A DNA stretch of 64,000 nt from Dryas octopetala. Taxonomy: Eukaryota > Streptophyta > Magnoliopsida > Rosales > Rosaceae. This document shows, piece by piece, positions 23,214 to 34,300 of this stretch. A program made the position numbers and the translations under genes. The notes under the pieces are model-generated. The model saw nothing but the letters and a program-made list of their open reading frames with translations. It was not told where the DNA came from and made no database searches. The stretch covers positions 26,549,923-26,613,922 of the forward strand of contig OY992834.1 in NCBI GenBank assembly GCA_963921425.1. Direction: 5' to 3'. The first letter of the stretch is position 1; every line of letters begins with the position of its first letter.

Positions 23214-23979
23214 CTGTTGCAAATGCAATAAGGTACGTTATCAACGTCTATAATTCTAGAAAGGAAGCAAGAAAACTAACATGATACAATCAATTTGAAC
23301 TGAGGAAGTGTTAGCTTTAATAAAATCATATGCAACTATCAGCAGAATTAGTAAATGGAATCAGTAAGAACTTGCATTAAATGCCAGAAATAAAACACTA
23401 CGTAACATCCTAAATGCACCCAAATCATTATTGAGCAAACATTATGTAAATTTTCATATCAGAGAGAAGTAGAATAATAATACTTGAAGATCAGAAGAAT
23501 ATGATGTGAATACTAAATAAAGCCTTGGTTAAGAATACAAGGAAAAGAAATGCAATATTTAGGAAAGCAACAAGCAGGGGCTATTGGACTTGGAGGAGTA
23601 GCTCTCGCATTCGAATATTTTAGTACTTGAACCAAAAGGATAAAGAGCATCACGATCAAACTCAAACTTACAGGTGCATGATATTAAATCTCTCACCTTG
23701 ATGGCGTGGATAATGTAACAAGGGATTGCAGGAACCTTGCACTCCAGGCTACATATATATAGAGACTTATCACCATCAACCTTATCTTTCTTAATCTTCA
23801 CCCATTGATCCATACTCGATCGCCCTAGACCCTCATGTTTTATAGATCTCCGAATGATCAACATAATCTTTTCTGGAAAAATATTCTTTAAAACCAAGGA
23901 TAAATTAATGTGTTTAATTACGGTTATTCCTAAAACTAGATCGTTCAAATTCCTCAAATTCCCAAAGTCTAACACCAAG

Positions 23980-24200
23980 GCTCTAATACCACGTCAAAAG
24001 TCTAGGTTTAGGGTAAAAAGATGTTTATTCGATCTTCTCCATAAAGGAGGTATTTATACATGTCTTCAAATACAATAAAACCTTCTCTATATAGGATAAC
24101 TATATGAAGCTAAATATTTACAAAAGAATAAATATATTCCTAATATAGACACAACTAATGAATAACGTAAAAAAGCATATTCTTGTACATGTTAATGAAT
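23980..24200 (-). mobile_element. Old LTR/primer-site piece inside the CACTA-like element
   Basis: The minus strand has tggtattagagc (23991-23980), one mismatch from the Copia primer site TGGTATCAGAGC. Adjacent sequence upstream on that strand resembles an LTR, with a TATA-like stretch and leader words (tatttatacatgtcttc). The flanking 139-codon minus frame (23559-23978) has no recognised domain. Confidence 0.4.
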
Positions 24201-24344
24201 AACATGAACTCAAATGATGACCATAAAAAAGACACAACTTTGATGACAGCTAAATTGAAATTAAATTTTTGTAAAAAAGGTACATAATACATGTCTGAAA
24301 TTAGTACTATACTTTCTAAATCAACAAAAAAGAGAAACACTGAC

Positions 24345-24466
24345 CTGGACAACAACATATGAAGAGTCTACTACTTTGTAGAGCTCACCCCAAATACGTT
24401 TACTTTGTCCCTTCTCAAACATTGTATGTCGGACAAGGTCCCTAAACCCGTCCCCTTGGCTTCCTT
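24345..24466 (-). pseudogene. Captured NOG2-type nucleolar GTPase exon
   Basis: A single 122-bp exon with an intact acceptor (ctgcag before 24466) and donor (cag|gt at 24345). It encodes [20 protein letters not shown] followed by [11 protein letters not shown], the stretch just before the circularly permuted GTPase domain of nucleolar GTP-binding protein 2 (ribosome 60S maturation). The GTP-binding G motifs are absent. It is the 5'-most of the three captured pieces in the direction of transcription and lies about 1.1 kb upstream of the tRNA-synthetase exons. Confidence 0.75.
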
Positions 24467-24672
24467 CTGCAGCAAACAAAAAAAACATCTTCTAGCTTCC
24501 ATATCATAAATCAATTTGCACCTATTATTGTACGACAAAAAAAAAAAAAAAAAACCAAACAAAAATCCTAAATCCAAAAAAAAAAAAAAAAACCCAAAAT
24601 TATAACCCTAATCAGTGTGGGATATTGAAATTAAACAAAACAACTTCAAAATTTAAAAAATTTATTTAGACA

Positions 24673-25010
24673 TTAAAGACTTTTAAGATCCTTCAGAGAT
24701 AGAAAGGGAAACCTTATGTATGCTTCCCTATTTCGCATCCAACGACAGTTGGCAGAGAGAAAAGGGTGAGAGAGAGTGAAGGAAGGGAGAGAGAGAGTGA
24801 GGGGCGAGAGAGAGGTCGGAGCAGATCGGGTTGGCTTGAGAGAGACAGCAGCAGAGAGGGTTATAGAGAAGGAGAAAGCAGCAGAGAGGGTTAGAAAGAA
24901 GGAGAAAGCAGCAGAGAGGGTTAGAGCGAAGGAGAGAGCACAGACGCACGCGACCACCGACGCACACCACCACAGACGCACACGACCACCGATGCTAGGT
25001 CAGTGACAAT
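24673..25010 (-). promoter_or_regulatory. CT-rich leader/promoter-like region for the captured genes
   Basis: On the minus strand this is CT-rich, resembling a plant 5' leader, and it contains about three copies of a 30-bp unit (plus strand gcagcagagagggttagaaa, then gaaggagaaa) at 24846-24940. It sits just 5' of the captured exons. The overlapping 102-codon minus frame (24981-24673) is a repeat-driven Leu/Ser-rich sequence. A promoter role is inference. Confidence 0.35.
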
Positions 25011-25127
25011 GGCAACGTCGACTGAGTGAGGATGAGAACGAGATCGGAGTTACGGGGTGAGTGTGAGAAAATGGTTTTGGGCGTGAGTGAATGGGTCAAT
25101 ATGTCTAGTGTGAGTCGACGTGTCTAA

Positions 25128-25817
25128 GGGCCAGTTTGGTACTGCTGTGTGAAAAAATAGCTGTGAGGTAAAACAGCTGTGAAGTAAAGTCAGCTATAAA
25201 GTAAAACAGCTGAGTGTTTGGTAAAGTATGTTTTCAAAAGTGTTGTGAGTGTAAAAAACAGTATCAAAGTATTTAGTAAATGTTAATGTAAAAGTGCTGT
25301 AACTGTGTATAATTACTAAAATAGACATGATACTAAAAGTGTTTTTCACTTATTTGTTTGGTAAAAATAAAATGTTTTTTACTTGTTTTTTAAATTTTTT
25401 GCTACAAATTTTTATTAGCATTAATTTTTCTAAGAACAACATTATTAAATAAGTATGTGTATTATTTTTTTAGGTATATTATAATTTTAATCGTGCAAAT
25501 AAAATATCATAATTAATTATCACAATATAAAATATAACTAACAATGAACATATTTTTTAATTTAAAATAAACAAATTAAAAAATATAGAAATCAATGAGG
25601 ATATTATGGGTAAAATAAAATATTCATTGTTGCTGTGATTCACTGCAGCTTTCAAAAGCACCTAGAAACCTGCTTTCTATTTTTGTTGTGGAGAGTTGAG
25701 AATTGTAGGAAAAAACAGTTTTTAATTTTTTTACCAAACACCAAAACTGCTGTAGGTGATTGAGAATTGTCATCCACAGCAGCTTTTGGGTCTTCCACCG
25801 CAATTCCAAACGGGGCC
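25128..25817. mobile_element. Non-autonomous hAT-like element nested in the CACTA-like element
   Basis: The ends gggccagtttggtactgctg and (complement) ggccccgtttggaattgcgg form imperfect TIRs of the common plant hAT type. Subterminal regions contain repeated cagctgt / acagctg words. No transposase is seen. An 8-bp target duplication could not be read with confidence. Confidence 0.65.
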
Positions 25818-26518
25818 TAAGTGTGAGAGGGAGTTGGTGTCTGAGTCTTGGAAAAATTTAAGTTGGGTGGAAAATTTTGTGCCTCCTTTTTTTTGGATAA
25901 AACAAAAATATCAGTTAAGGGCTTAGATATCAGTTTTTAATCAAAATAAAAAAATTAAGATATCGCAAAAATTATAAAAAATTATTAGGTGATATCTTAA
26001 TAGATTAAGATATCGTCGAAAAAACTATTTGACATCTAAAATGTTTTAATATCAGTTTTTACAAAACTTGATATTAAACAAGTGATGTCTATTAAGGTTT
26101 TTGTTGTAGTAATTTTCAACCCTAAAAATCAGGTTGTATTCGACTTGGAATATACATATGTACATATTATAAAATAAAACTTAAAGCTAAGTCGTTTTCT
26201 TTATTTGTAAAGCAAAGCTATGATACTTGAATGAAAAATAAAAAAAAACATATACATGTTATAAAATATAAAAAAATGTAGAGAGAACATAAGACAGAAT
26301 TGAGAGGAATCAAAAGTTGTTTCTCATTCACATAAGGCCTCTATTTATAGGCTCTTGGATGACCTGAGATAAACCCTTAAGGTCTCCTATTTTACAATAA
26401 ATTTGACTATTCTTAATTATCTATACAATTATTCTAAATAATACAGAACATAAATATTAAACATGATAATGGACAACCACAAAATTAATGATATTTACAA
26501 CACTCCCCCTTGGATGTC

Positions 26519-26895
26519 CATTGAATATGACAGTTGTCTCATTAAAAACCTTACTAGCCAAAACCCTATGGGAAAAAGACTAGCTAAGAAAAATAGTACA
26601 ATCTTTATGTGTTTCTAATAGCTATGATGGGCGCGCGACACTGCCTCATTAAAACCTTGCCAGGAAAACCCAATGGGACAAAAGCCTTGGACGAAGGAAA
26701 AAGAATACAATGTTTGATGACACGCTCCCCCTGATGTTGATATATTTCTCCAATCAGTGAAGGTTGTCTCGTTAAAACCTTGCTTTGAAAAACCCAAAAG
26801 GACAAAACCAAGCGAAGAAAAAAGAGTGCAACTTTTGCAATATCACTGATACAATGTTGAATGCCCTTTGCCTCATTAAAACCTTGCAATATGGC
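26519..26895 (-). repeat. Four spaced copies of a cattaaaaccttgc motif
   Basis: ctcattaaaaaccttact (about 26538), cctcattaaaaccttgcc (26644), ctcgttaaaaccttgctt (26768) and cctcattaaaaccttgca (26871) recur at roughly 100-125 bp spacing between the RT relic and the 3' LTR. This is a non-coding 3' region of the Copia element. Confidence 0.7.
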
Positions 26896-26938
26896 AATTT
26901 TGACCATATTTATAGTGTTAAAGTTGCGAACATACTTT

Positions 26939-29021
26939 GAGCTTCAGGCTCTTTCAATCCTTCAAGGATTTGCTTTAAGCACACAATATTTCATGGCACT
27001 TTTCAATTTGGGATTTGACTTAGTAATTTGTTTTATATCTTGTAGGAAATCGCTTCTAGTGATATATGTTTCAGGCATTTCATAATGTTTAAAGGTTTTC
27101 TCCATATGCAATGAACATATTTAATTTACCAAATTTGTTAAAATGCGGTTGCATCTACAACAGAAGAATATATAACTACAATCCCATGTTTCTTTGGAGA
27201 AACCTTGTGTCATTATAAATAGTGATTTTGTTCACTTTATTTCAAACACTCTATAACCTTCAAGGTTAACATCTTTGGTGTCTGAATTATAGGTTTTCAT
27301 TATTCCACGTTTATAATGGTATTCAATTCTACTAGAATTGCCTCTTTCCAGTTTGGCCAATCATTTAATTTTGTCGACATTTATAGTAAACGTGGTTCCA
27401 CATTATTATAGCCCATGATGATTTTTAGTAGCTACTATAAACAAAATATATCATCATTATATCAACGATCTCACAATTCTCATTTGCATGCATTAGATAT
27501 ATATATATATATATATATATTTCTAATCGGTACACATGCCTCTTTAGGGGCTTTTATAGTCTCTTTAGGGACTGCCATCTCTTCTAGGATGATTTGTGTA
27601 CAGAATGTGGATCTTTAAATTTAATTAATTGGGCTTATGTGGACCATTTCATATAATCTCCACTTCTGAGGAGCTAAACTTTGGAACCTATAGATTTGTC
27701 ACGCTTCAGGCGTGCAATAAACCATTAATTTTCTGCCAAATTGATGGATTACCATGTTAGAATATCAATCCATGTTGGCATATATAAAACTTCTATATGT
27801 GACTTTGCAATTTCGTTGAATATATATGCATCTAGCTTTCAAATAAATGTATTCACTAGATTTGCATTATCATTCATATCTCATTCTCATATTGAATGGT
27901 ATGAAAAAGACTAGCTAGTATATGCATATTATGCTATTTCATGCCGTTCTTCGAGAACGGTCATTTATCCTCCTAATGGCGGGAAAATTTTCATAAGTGC
28001 ATATATAAAAATCAATAGAGTTAGTGGTTAAACAAACTCAAATGCTTATATAACTTCAGGTTATATAAAGACGAAACATAATTAGGTTTGCAATGCACAT
28101 GTAGGTATATGAAACTTCTGGTTTCAAATAATTCTTTAGCATCTAACTTCAGGTTATAATAAGAATTAAAAAATTAATTATGAACAACTATGAACATATA
28201 TGCCCATATGTTCTAAATTAAAGCTATGAAACTTTCAAGTTCATTAAAAAAAAAAACATGAAACTTCAAGTTTCTATACAAAATATAAGCAGAACTTCAG
28301 GTTCTTAAATTTTGTTAAAGTATAGAACTACAAGCTCATATGAATAAAGGCTTCTAGTTTAATCTAAACTTAATCAAGAACTTCAGGTTCATAAGAAAAA
28401 ATTATGGAGTTATAAAAAATTTGAGTTCTAAATCATGGAATGACCTATCAAAGAACTTCTGGTTCAATTTGATTCTATAACATAAAGCATGAAAATCAAG
28501 GAACTTCAGGTTCTAACCAAGTTTAATCACTATTTAATCAAGTTTTAAGGAACATCTCTCGTTCCAACTTTATATAATAACAATAATGAAATGCAATATG
28601 CCAATGAAGTAACATTGATATCATAAGATTTAGCTCATATATATAAAACACATGTTACAATATATGAGGAGAAAAATTCAACAAAAAGTAATTCTGGCTA
28701 TCATTGCATATTGTTCCAATATTGATTGATCATCGTGAAACATTGAGTTTTGATTGGATCGCAAAACTTTAGGTTTCAATTGGATTATATGATAAGGAAC
28801 TTTAGGTCCTTATAATAATTAAGGTCAAAGAACTTCAGTCCCTTATAATAATTAAGGTCAAGGAACTTCAGATCATTGTATGAGAAGGAACTTCAAGTCC
28901 TTGTATATGAGTCAAGAAACTTCATAATCCATATGTTCATATAAGGAAATTCAGGTCCTTATGATTAATAGGATCAAGGAACTTCAAGTCCTTAATTAAA
29001 ATTCATGGAACTTCGGGTTCC
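26939..29021. repeat. Array of mini-hairpins with a constant TTCNR loop
   Basis: About twenty small inverted repeats share a 5-nt spacer of the form TTCAG, TTCAA, TTCTG, TTCGG or TTCGA, while the arms differ and remain complementary. Examples: gagc/gctc (26939), aatcc/ggatt (26956), taacc/ggtta (27254), cacgc/gcgtg (27700), ccgttc/gaacgg (27944), ttatataac/gttatataa (28046), tgaaac/gtttca (28110), agaac/gttct (28291), gaac/gttc (28378, 28453, 28501), ggaac/gttcc (29007). They are densest at 28040-29060. Function unknown. Confidence 0.75.
27130..27450 (-). pseudogene. Copia reverse-transcriptase N-terminal relic
   Basis: Minus-strand reading in shifting frames recovers the start of a Copia RT in order: a W-K-E-A-I-L-V-E-L-N-like block near 27350, NLEGY near 27260, SKKHGI near 27190 and a VVDATAF-like block near 27150. 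Multiple stops and indels separate these, so no enzyme can be made. The catalytic YVDD motif is not found. Confidence 0.6.
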
Positions 29022-29454
29022 CTATTTATTGTATATACATCGAGGAAACTCATGTCCTTCCTCATTCATATAAATAATTAAATATAAAACAACTCCTAAA
29101 GAGAGTTGATTCGGATCTGCAATGGTTAATTCCAATAAAATAACATACATATAAAATATGTATATATTAATCTATGTTGATCACCACTTTGCTGGCTTCC
29201 TTTAGACTTAATATATATCCTTTAGTATATTTAATATATGCTGCCGACCAATGAAACAAAAACTATGCAACAATATATGTTGAGCAATAGTACATAATCT
29301 CATAGACTAATATTATAATATAAAAGAAAAAGAAAACCTTTACTGTTTTTTCTTTTTGCGTGTGCTGGGAGAATCTCTCCTTTCTTCTTTCATTCTGTTT
29401 CATCATTTTTTTTCTTTTTTCGTTCGATGTTCTCTCTTCTAGTTCTCAAAATTA

Positions 29455-30405
29455 AGAGCAGTTTTGCTCACACCCTTTAACCAAGGTGTATGCTTATCTC
29501 CCATCTAAAATACTGGCATGTGTAAAAAACTAACCATGAGTTAAAAAGTTAACCATTTTATTATTTCTTGTTTTTTTTTTCCCCAAAACCCGGTTCCCCC
29601 CTTTCTCCTTTTTTTTTTTTTCTTCTTCTCCTTTCTCTCCATCTCCCGTGCTTTTCTCTCTCGGCGTCTCCATCCCCAGCCCAACTCACTGGCGCCGACC
29701 ACCTACAACCAGTCAACCACCCTCTCCCTCTCCTCTCCCTCCTTCAGCCTCTCTCTCTCCCCAGCTTTCTCTCCCTTGCGCGGACGTTGCACACATCCAG
29801 ACATCTAGAAGCCCATGGCATTTTCTTTTCAACCCTTTTGCTCTGGTTTTCTTTGCACTTGTCCCTTTATATTATGTCAGCTGGTCCATTTTTATAAGGT
29901 CTATATTTAAAAGAAAGAATAAATGACAACAAGGTGTTGTTATTGATGCCATCCAAATCAAACATCAAATACCCTTGAACATGTGCAGACAACCCACCTC
30001 AAAAATTTAAATGATAAATAAAAATGGTGGGCTTCTAGATGTTCTGGGTTAACTCATGGTTGCAGGTGTTTGAAGGAGAACATGCATGTATGGTGGGAGG
30101 AGGGTGGGTGCAGAAGATCGATGGAAATTGTTGCTTTAATCTTTGTTGTGTGTTGTCGCATACAATCTGCTGTCACTTGGGCAGACCAAGAGTTTTTCCC
30201 AGTATCTGGTGGGTGATGGAGAGAAAAGAGGAGAAGAAAAAAAAAAACCGAGCAAGGGAGAACCGGGTTTTTGGGGGAAAAAAAGGAAAAAAGAATAATA
30301 AAATATTTATGGGTTAACTCATGTTAGCTTTTTAAACACTTGGCAGTATTTTAGATGGGAGGTGAGTATACACCTTAGTTAAAGGGGGTGAGCAAAACTG
30401 CTCTC
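29455..30405. mobile_element. MULE with long TIRs (10-bp TSD), nested in Copia
   Basis: The left end agagcagttttgctcac and the complement of the right end (agagcagttttgctcacc) open TIRs of about 190-200 bp, continuing through ctcccatctaaaatactg and aaaacccggtt. The direct repeat ctcaaaatta flanks it at 29445-29454 and 30406-30415. The interior (29650-30215) has no recognisable gene, only a short inner inverted repeat (acatctagaagccca at about 29800 and its complement at 30028). Confidence 0.85.
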
Positions 30406-30903
30406 CTCAAAATTAGAAAACTCAAACAAGAGCTCATGGCTTCCCTGCAATCATTGACGACCTCATGGAATGGAACTTGCAAACAGTAAGAACACAACAA
30501 GGGGAACTAAACCAACACAAGACCATCGGCCAACAGCAGCCAGAGTCACCAGAAAAACAGAGGGAGCCACCGTGGGTTTCGATGCTTCGCTCCAACGGCT
30601 ACAGTGGTCGGTTGGGCTGGGTCGCAGCGGTTGAGTCGCGGTGGGTCATGGTTGCAGATCACGACTCTGGGCAAGTGGAGGAGCAAAATGCTTCACGACG
30701 GATTGTGGCTGCAGATCGCGACAGTGGGTCGATGCTGCCGAGTGCTCGTTTCCGATAGCTATTCGTGCTGATAATGTGTTATAAAATAAAGAGAAATGTA
30801 AAGAGAATATAAGAGAGAATTAAGGAAAAATCAAAGTGTCTTTCTCATTCACATAAGACCTTTATTTATAGGCTCTTGGATGAGCTGAGATAGACCCTTA
30901 TGC

Positions 30904-31357
30904 TATATATATTTCATACAAAAAAGAGTTGGAAAAGTAAGTTTTGAAGGGAGAAAGTTAAAAAAGCAATTTGGGTATTAAAGTAGGTTATTTAATTTAA
31001 TTGCTCAATATAATTGCATATCATATCCGTCAATGTATTAAAGACTAGACTGATTATATTTCCACCCTCTTATTCTATTTTTTCACCCACCATTAAATTT
31101 AAAAAAAATATATAAAAGTACCCTTCACATCTTTCATTATTCCTATAATACTCTTTGATATACCAACTTAAACACCCACCCAAAAAACACTCTTCCCACC
31201 CCCTTAACTATTATTCCACCCACCCATTTTTTTCTTAACTATAACATGCTGTCGTTTGGATACACATATGGTTCTCATTCTCTTAGGTTTTTCGCACCGT
31301 TTCTCAACAACCAAGCATACCTTTTACTATTCACTAATACCAATGTTTTGACAGGGC
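30904..31357. other. Spacer between two Copia elements, nothing recognised
   Basis: AT-rich and C-rich non-coding sequence with repeated ccacccacc words at 31080-31230. The break at about 30903 is where the older element's 5' LTR stops matching its partner. Confidence 0.5.
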
Positions 31358-31362
31358 CATTT

Positions 31363-34300
31363 TGTAAAAAGGTATAGAGAAAACTTTTGTAATTGGGCAG
31401 AATGATTTTTATTATGTTGGAAAAGAACTTTATACAGAAGTAATCATATAATCAAGCAATTAGTCCTACAATCTTGCTATACAGAAAGGAAACTAAAGTG
31501 CAGAGTCAAACTATACAATAAAGATACAATCCCTGAGATGTAGGAATCCCAATAATTTCTCAACACTCCCCCTCAAGTTCGAGAGTGAATGTCTAGAATT
31601 CCTAACGTGCGTGTCATCACTGAAAAAGTATCTTTGCCTAAAGGCTTGGTGAAGACGTCTGCCACCTGCCGTGATGAAGCAACATGCTTTGTTGCAACAG
31701 AACTATCTTTAATCTTGTCTTTGACAAAGTGGCAATCTATCTCAATGTGCCTGGTTCTCTCGTGAAATACTGGATTGGCAGCAATATGTAATGCTCCTTG
31801 ATTATCACAATGAAGTGTGGCAGGTTCTGGATATATATATGTTGCAGATGCAGGTCGTGTAATAGATATTGCATCCAAGAGAGCTCGCAACAGGTGCTTG
31901 CCATAGCCCTGTATTCAGCTTCTGCTAAAGAAAGAGAGACAATCTTTTGTCTCTTTGCCCTCAAAGAAATCAATGAATTCCCAAGAACACGCAGTAACCA
32001 ATAGTCGATCTTCGTGTTGTTGGGCAGCCAGCCCAATCAAAGTCACAATAAGCCAACAATTTCAAGTCATTATGGGCTGGAAAGAATTAACCTTGTCCTG
32101 GGGTATTCTTAAGATACCTCAAAATTTGAAGAGCTGCATCCATGTGTGGTTTTCGGAGCTTATGCATAAATCTACTGAGTACATGCACTGCATATGTGAT
32201 GTCGGGCCTTGTGATTGTTAAATAAATTAAACGTCCTACTAACCTCCTATAAATCTATAATGAGAATGGTCGTTGAGCAATTCTCCCTCTTCAGAAAGCT
32301 TAACATTCTGTTCCATGGGAAAACTCATTGGCCGAGCTCCCAATAAACTACCATCTTTGATAATATCCAAGGTATATTTCCTCTGTGAAATGCATATACC
32401 TTTCTTGGAGCGTGACACCTTGATGCCCAAGAAAAACTTCAAGTCCACAAGGTCCTTAATGCGAAACCGAGTATGAAGGAACCTGTTGAGAGAATTGATA
32501 GCAGCCACATCGTTTTCTGTGATTAATATATCATCAACGTAAATCAAAAGTGTTGTAAAAGACTTCCCTAGTTTACAAGTGAAGAGTGAATAGTCGGCTT
32601 TGGATTGGATGTAGCTCGCAGCTTGGATTGCTTTTGAGAACTTGGCAAACCATTGTCGAGATGCTTGTTTTAAACCATATAAAGATTAATTTGTTGAGGC
32701 AACATACCAAATTCTCCCCCTGACGCTGATAACCAAGATGAAGAGACATATAAATCTTTTCATGGAGGTCACCATGGAGAAAGGCATTGTGGACATCAAG
32801 CTGATGAAGGGGCCAAGCTCGAGCAACAGCAAGGGAAATAAGGCTGCGGACAGTGATCATTTTAGCAGTGGGAGAGAATGTGTCATGATAGTCAATGCCC
32901 GCAGTCTGAGTATACCCTTTGGCCACTGAATGTGCCTTGAAACGTTCAATAGAGCCATCTTGTACACCCATTTACATCCAATAGGATGCTTCCCAGGAGG
33001 AAGAGAAGTAAGTGTCCAAGTGCAGTTGGACTCCAATGCCTGTAGTTTTGAACTCATTGCAACCTACCAAAGAGGGTCAGAAGCGGCTTCTGCAAAAGTT
33101 TGAGGTTCCACACATCGACTGATGTTGGCAATAAAAAATAGATGGGATGGTGAATATTTATGATAAGAGAGAAAATTACAAAAGGGATAGCGTGTACCTT
33201 GGGTGAGACTTGGCGACGAAGACAATGACCAGGTGGGGGTAGCATCACTTGTGAACAAATTAACAAAATCCTTGAGGAAGACGGACGAAGTCTTTGTGCG
33301 TTGGGATTGTCTGAGAGGTGGTACTGTGGTCATGGCTGGACAAGGAATGGAAGCTACAAGTGTGTCGGGCTCAGCAGACAAAGGTGAAAGAGAGAAGGGT
33401 GAGGACTGGAAGGTAAGGCAGGGTCAGGAGAAGCAAACGGCGGAGAAGAAGGAGCAGCGGAATTATGGGTGTTTGTAGAGGCTGGGAAGTCGGGTGTGGG
33501 GACAGCCGATTCAGGGTGAGGAAGAGGCACGATAGTAATCGTGGATGTGGTGGAAGGTGAAAAGGAAAGTAATCCTCATGAGAAACAGCGTCTCTACTAG
33601 TGAAGAGTTTGTGAGTGGCTAGATCATAGAGTTTGTAGGCCTTTTGGCCAAAAAGGTAATCAAATTTATGATTAAGAAGGGTGCACTGTAGTGGCATACG
33701 CGAGGCAACCAAAAACCCGCTGGTGCAAATAGAAGAGGGGTTTAGTATAGAACATGGCATATGGTGTTTTTTTGGAAAGAAGTGGGGAAGGAAGTCGGTT
33801 AATTAAGTTGATGGCAGTGAGTACACTCTCCCCAAAAACGTAATGGAAGATGGGCTTGAAAACGCAATGCTCGAGCCATCTCAAGGATGTGACGGTGCTT
33901 GCGTTCTACAACACCATTTTGTTGTGGTGTGTAGACACAAGTGTGTTGATATATAATCCTATTCTTAGTAAAACAATTGTGCATAGAAAAGAACTCTCCC
34001 CCATTATTCACACGGATTTGTTGTACTTTTGAATTGAATTGTGTTTGGACAAAAGCAAAAAAGGATTGAAGTATATTTTGTGTTTCATTCTTATGTTGCA
34101 TGAGAAAAATCCATGTGAATCGAGTATAATCATCCACTATGGTCAAAAAATAACGTGCCCCTGAAAGGTAAGCTAATTTATGAGGCCCCCAAATATCACA
34201 ATGAATAAGAGAAAAAGGCTATGAAGTTGAAATTGAACTAGTACCCAAAGGTAGGCGTGTTTGTTTGGCTAATGGACAAACATCACAAGTATTATTCGAA

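Larger units (their letters stand above)
20105..26111. mobile_element. CACTA-like transposon carrying captured host genes
   Basis: Termini are inverted: tactacaacaaatacc at 20105 and the complement of tactacaacaaaaacc ending at 26111. They are flanked by the 3-bp direct repeat att (20102-20104, 26112-26114). Both subterminal regions (20140-20830 and 25900-26090) are dense in GATATC / TGATATC / TGATGTC words in both orientations, as expected for the subterminal arrays of CACTA transposons. The first base is T rather than the usual C. No transposase is visible, so it is non-autonomous. It carries fragments of three host genes on the minus strand, an old LTR piece and a nested hAT element. Confidence 0.75.
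26257..30903 (-). mobile_element. Decayed Copia element, minus strand, with insertions
   Basis: The 3' LTR is 26257-26502 (TG..CA, 246 bp), preceded on the element's sense strand by the polypurine tract aagggggag. The partial 5' LTR is 30777-30903, identical in layout (ctcttggatgagctgagata beside ctcttggatgacctgagata). The likely primer region follows (cattatcagcacgaatagct on the minus strand). RT remnants lie at 27130-27450. No open gag or pol remains. A MULE (29455-30405) sits in the leader. Nothing recognisable marks where the rest of the 5' LTR went. Confidence 0.7.

Noticed and set aside
23559..23978. 139-codon minus-strand frame between the captured gene pieces
   Set aside because: No recognisable domain; it adjoins a primer-site-like sequence and is probably decayed retroelement DNA.
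24673..24981. 102-codon minus-strand frame with hydrophobic Leu/Ser repeats
   Set aside because: Its sequence follows a 30-bp DNA repeat in a CT-rich leader-like region; there is no homology, so it is not called a protein.
25128..25817. 8-bp target duplication for the nested hAT-like element
   Set aside because: Flanks share only ctaag/taagtg-like bases and do not give a clean 8-bp match.
26939..29021. CRISPR-like array
   Set aside because: The spaced motifs are short self-complementary words with variable arms in a plant retroelement; there are no constant repeats with unique spacers.
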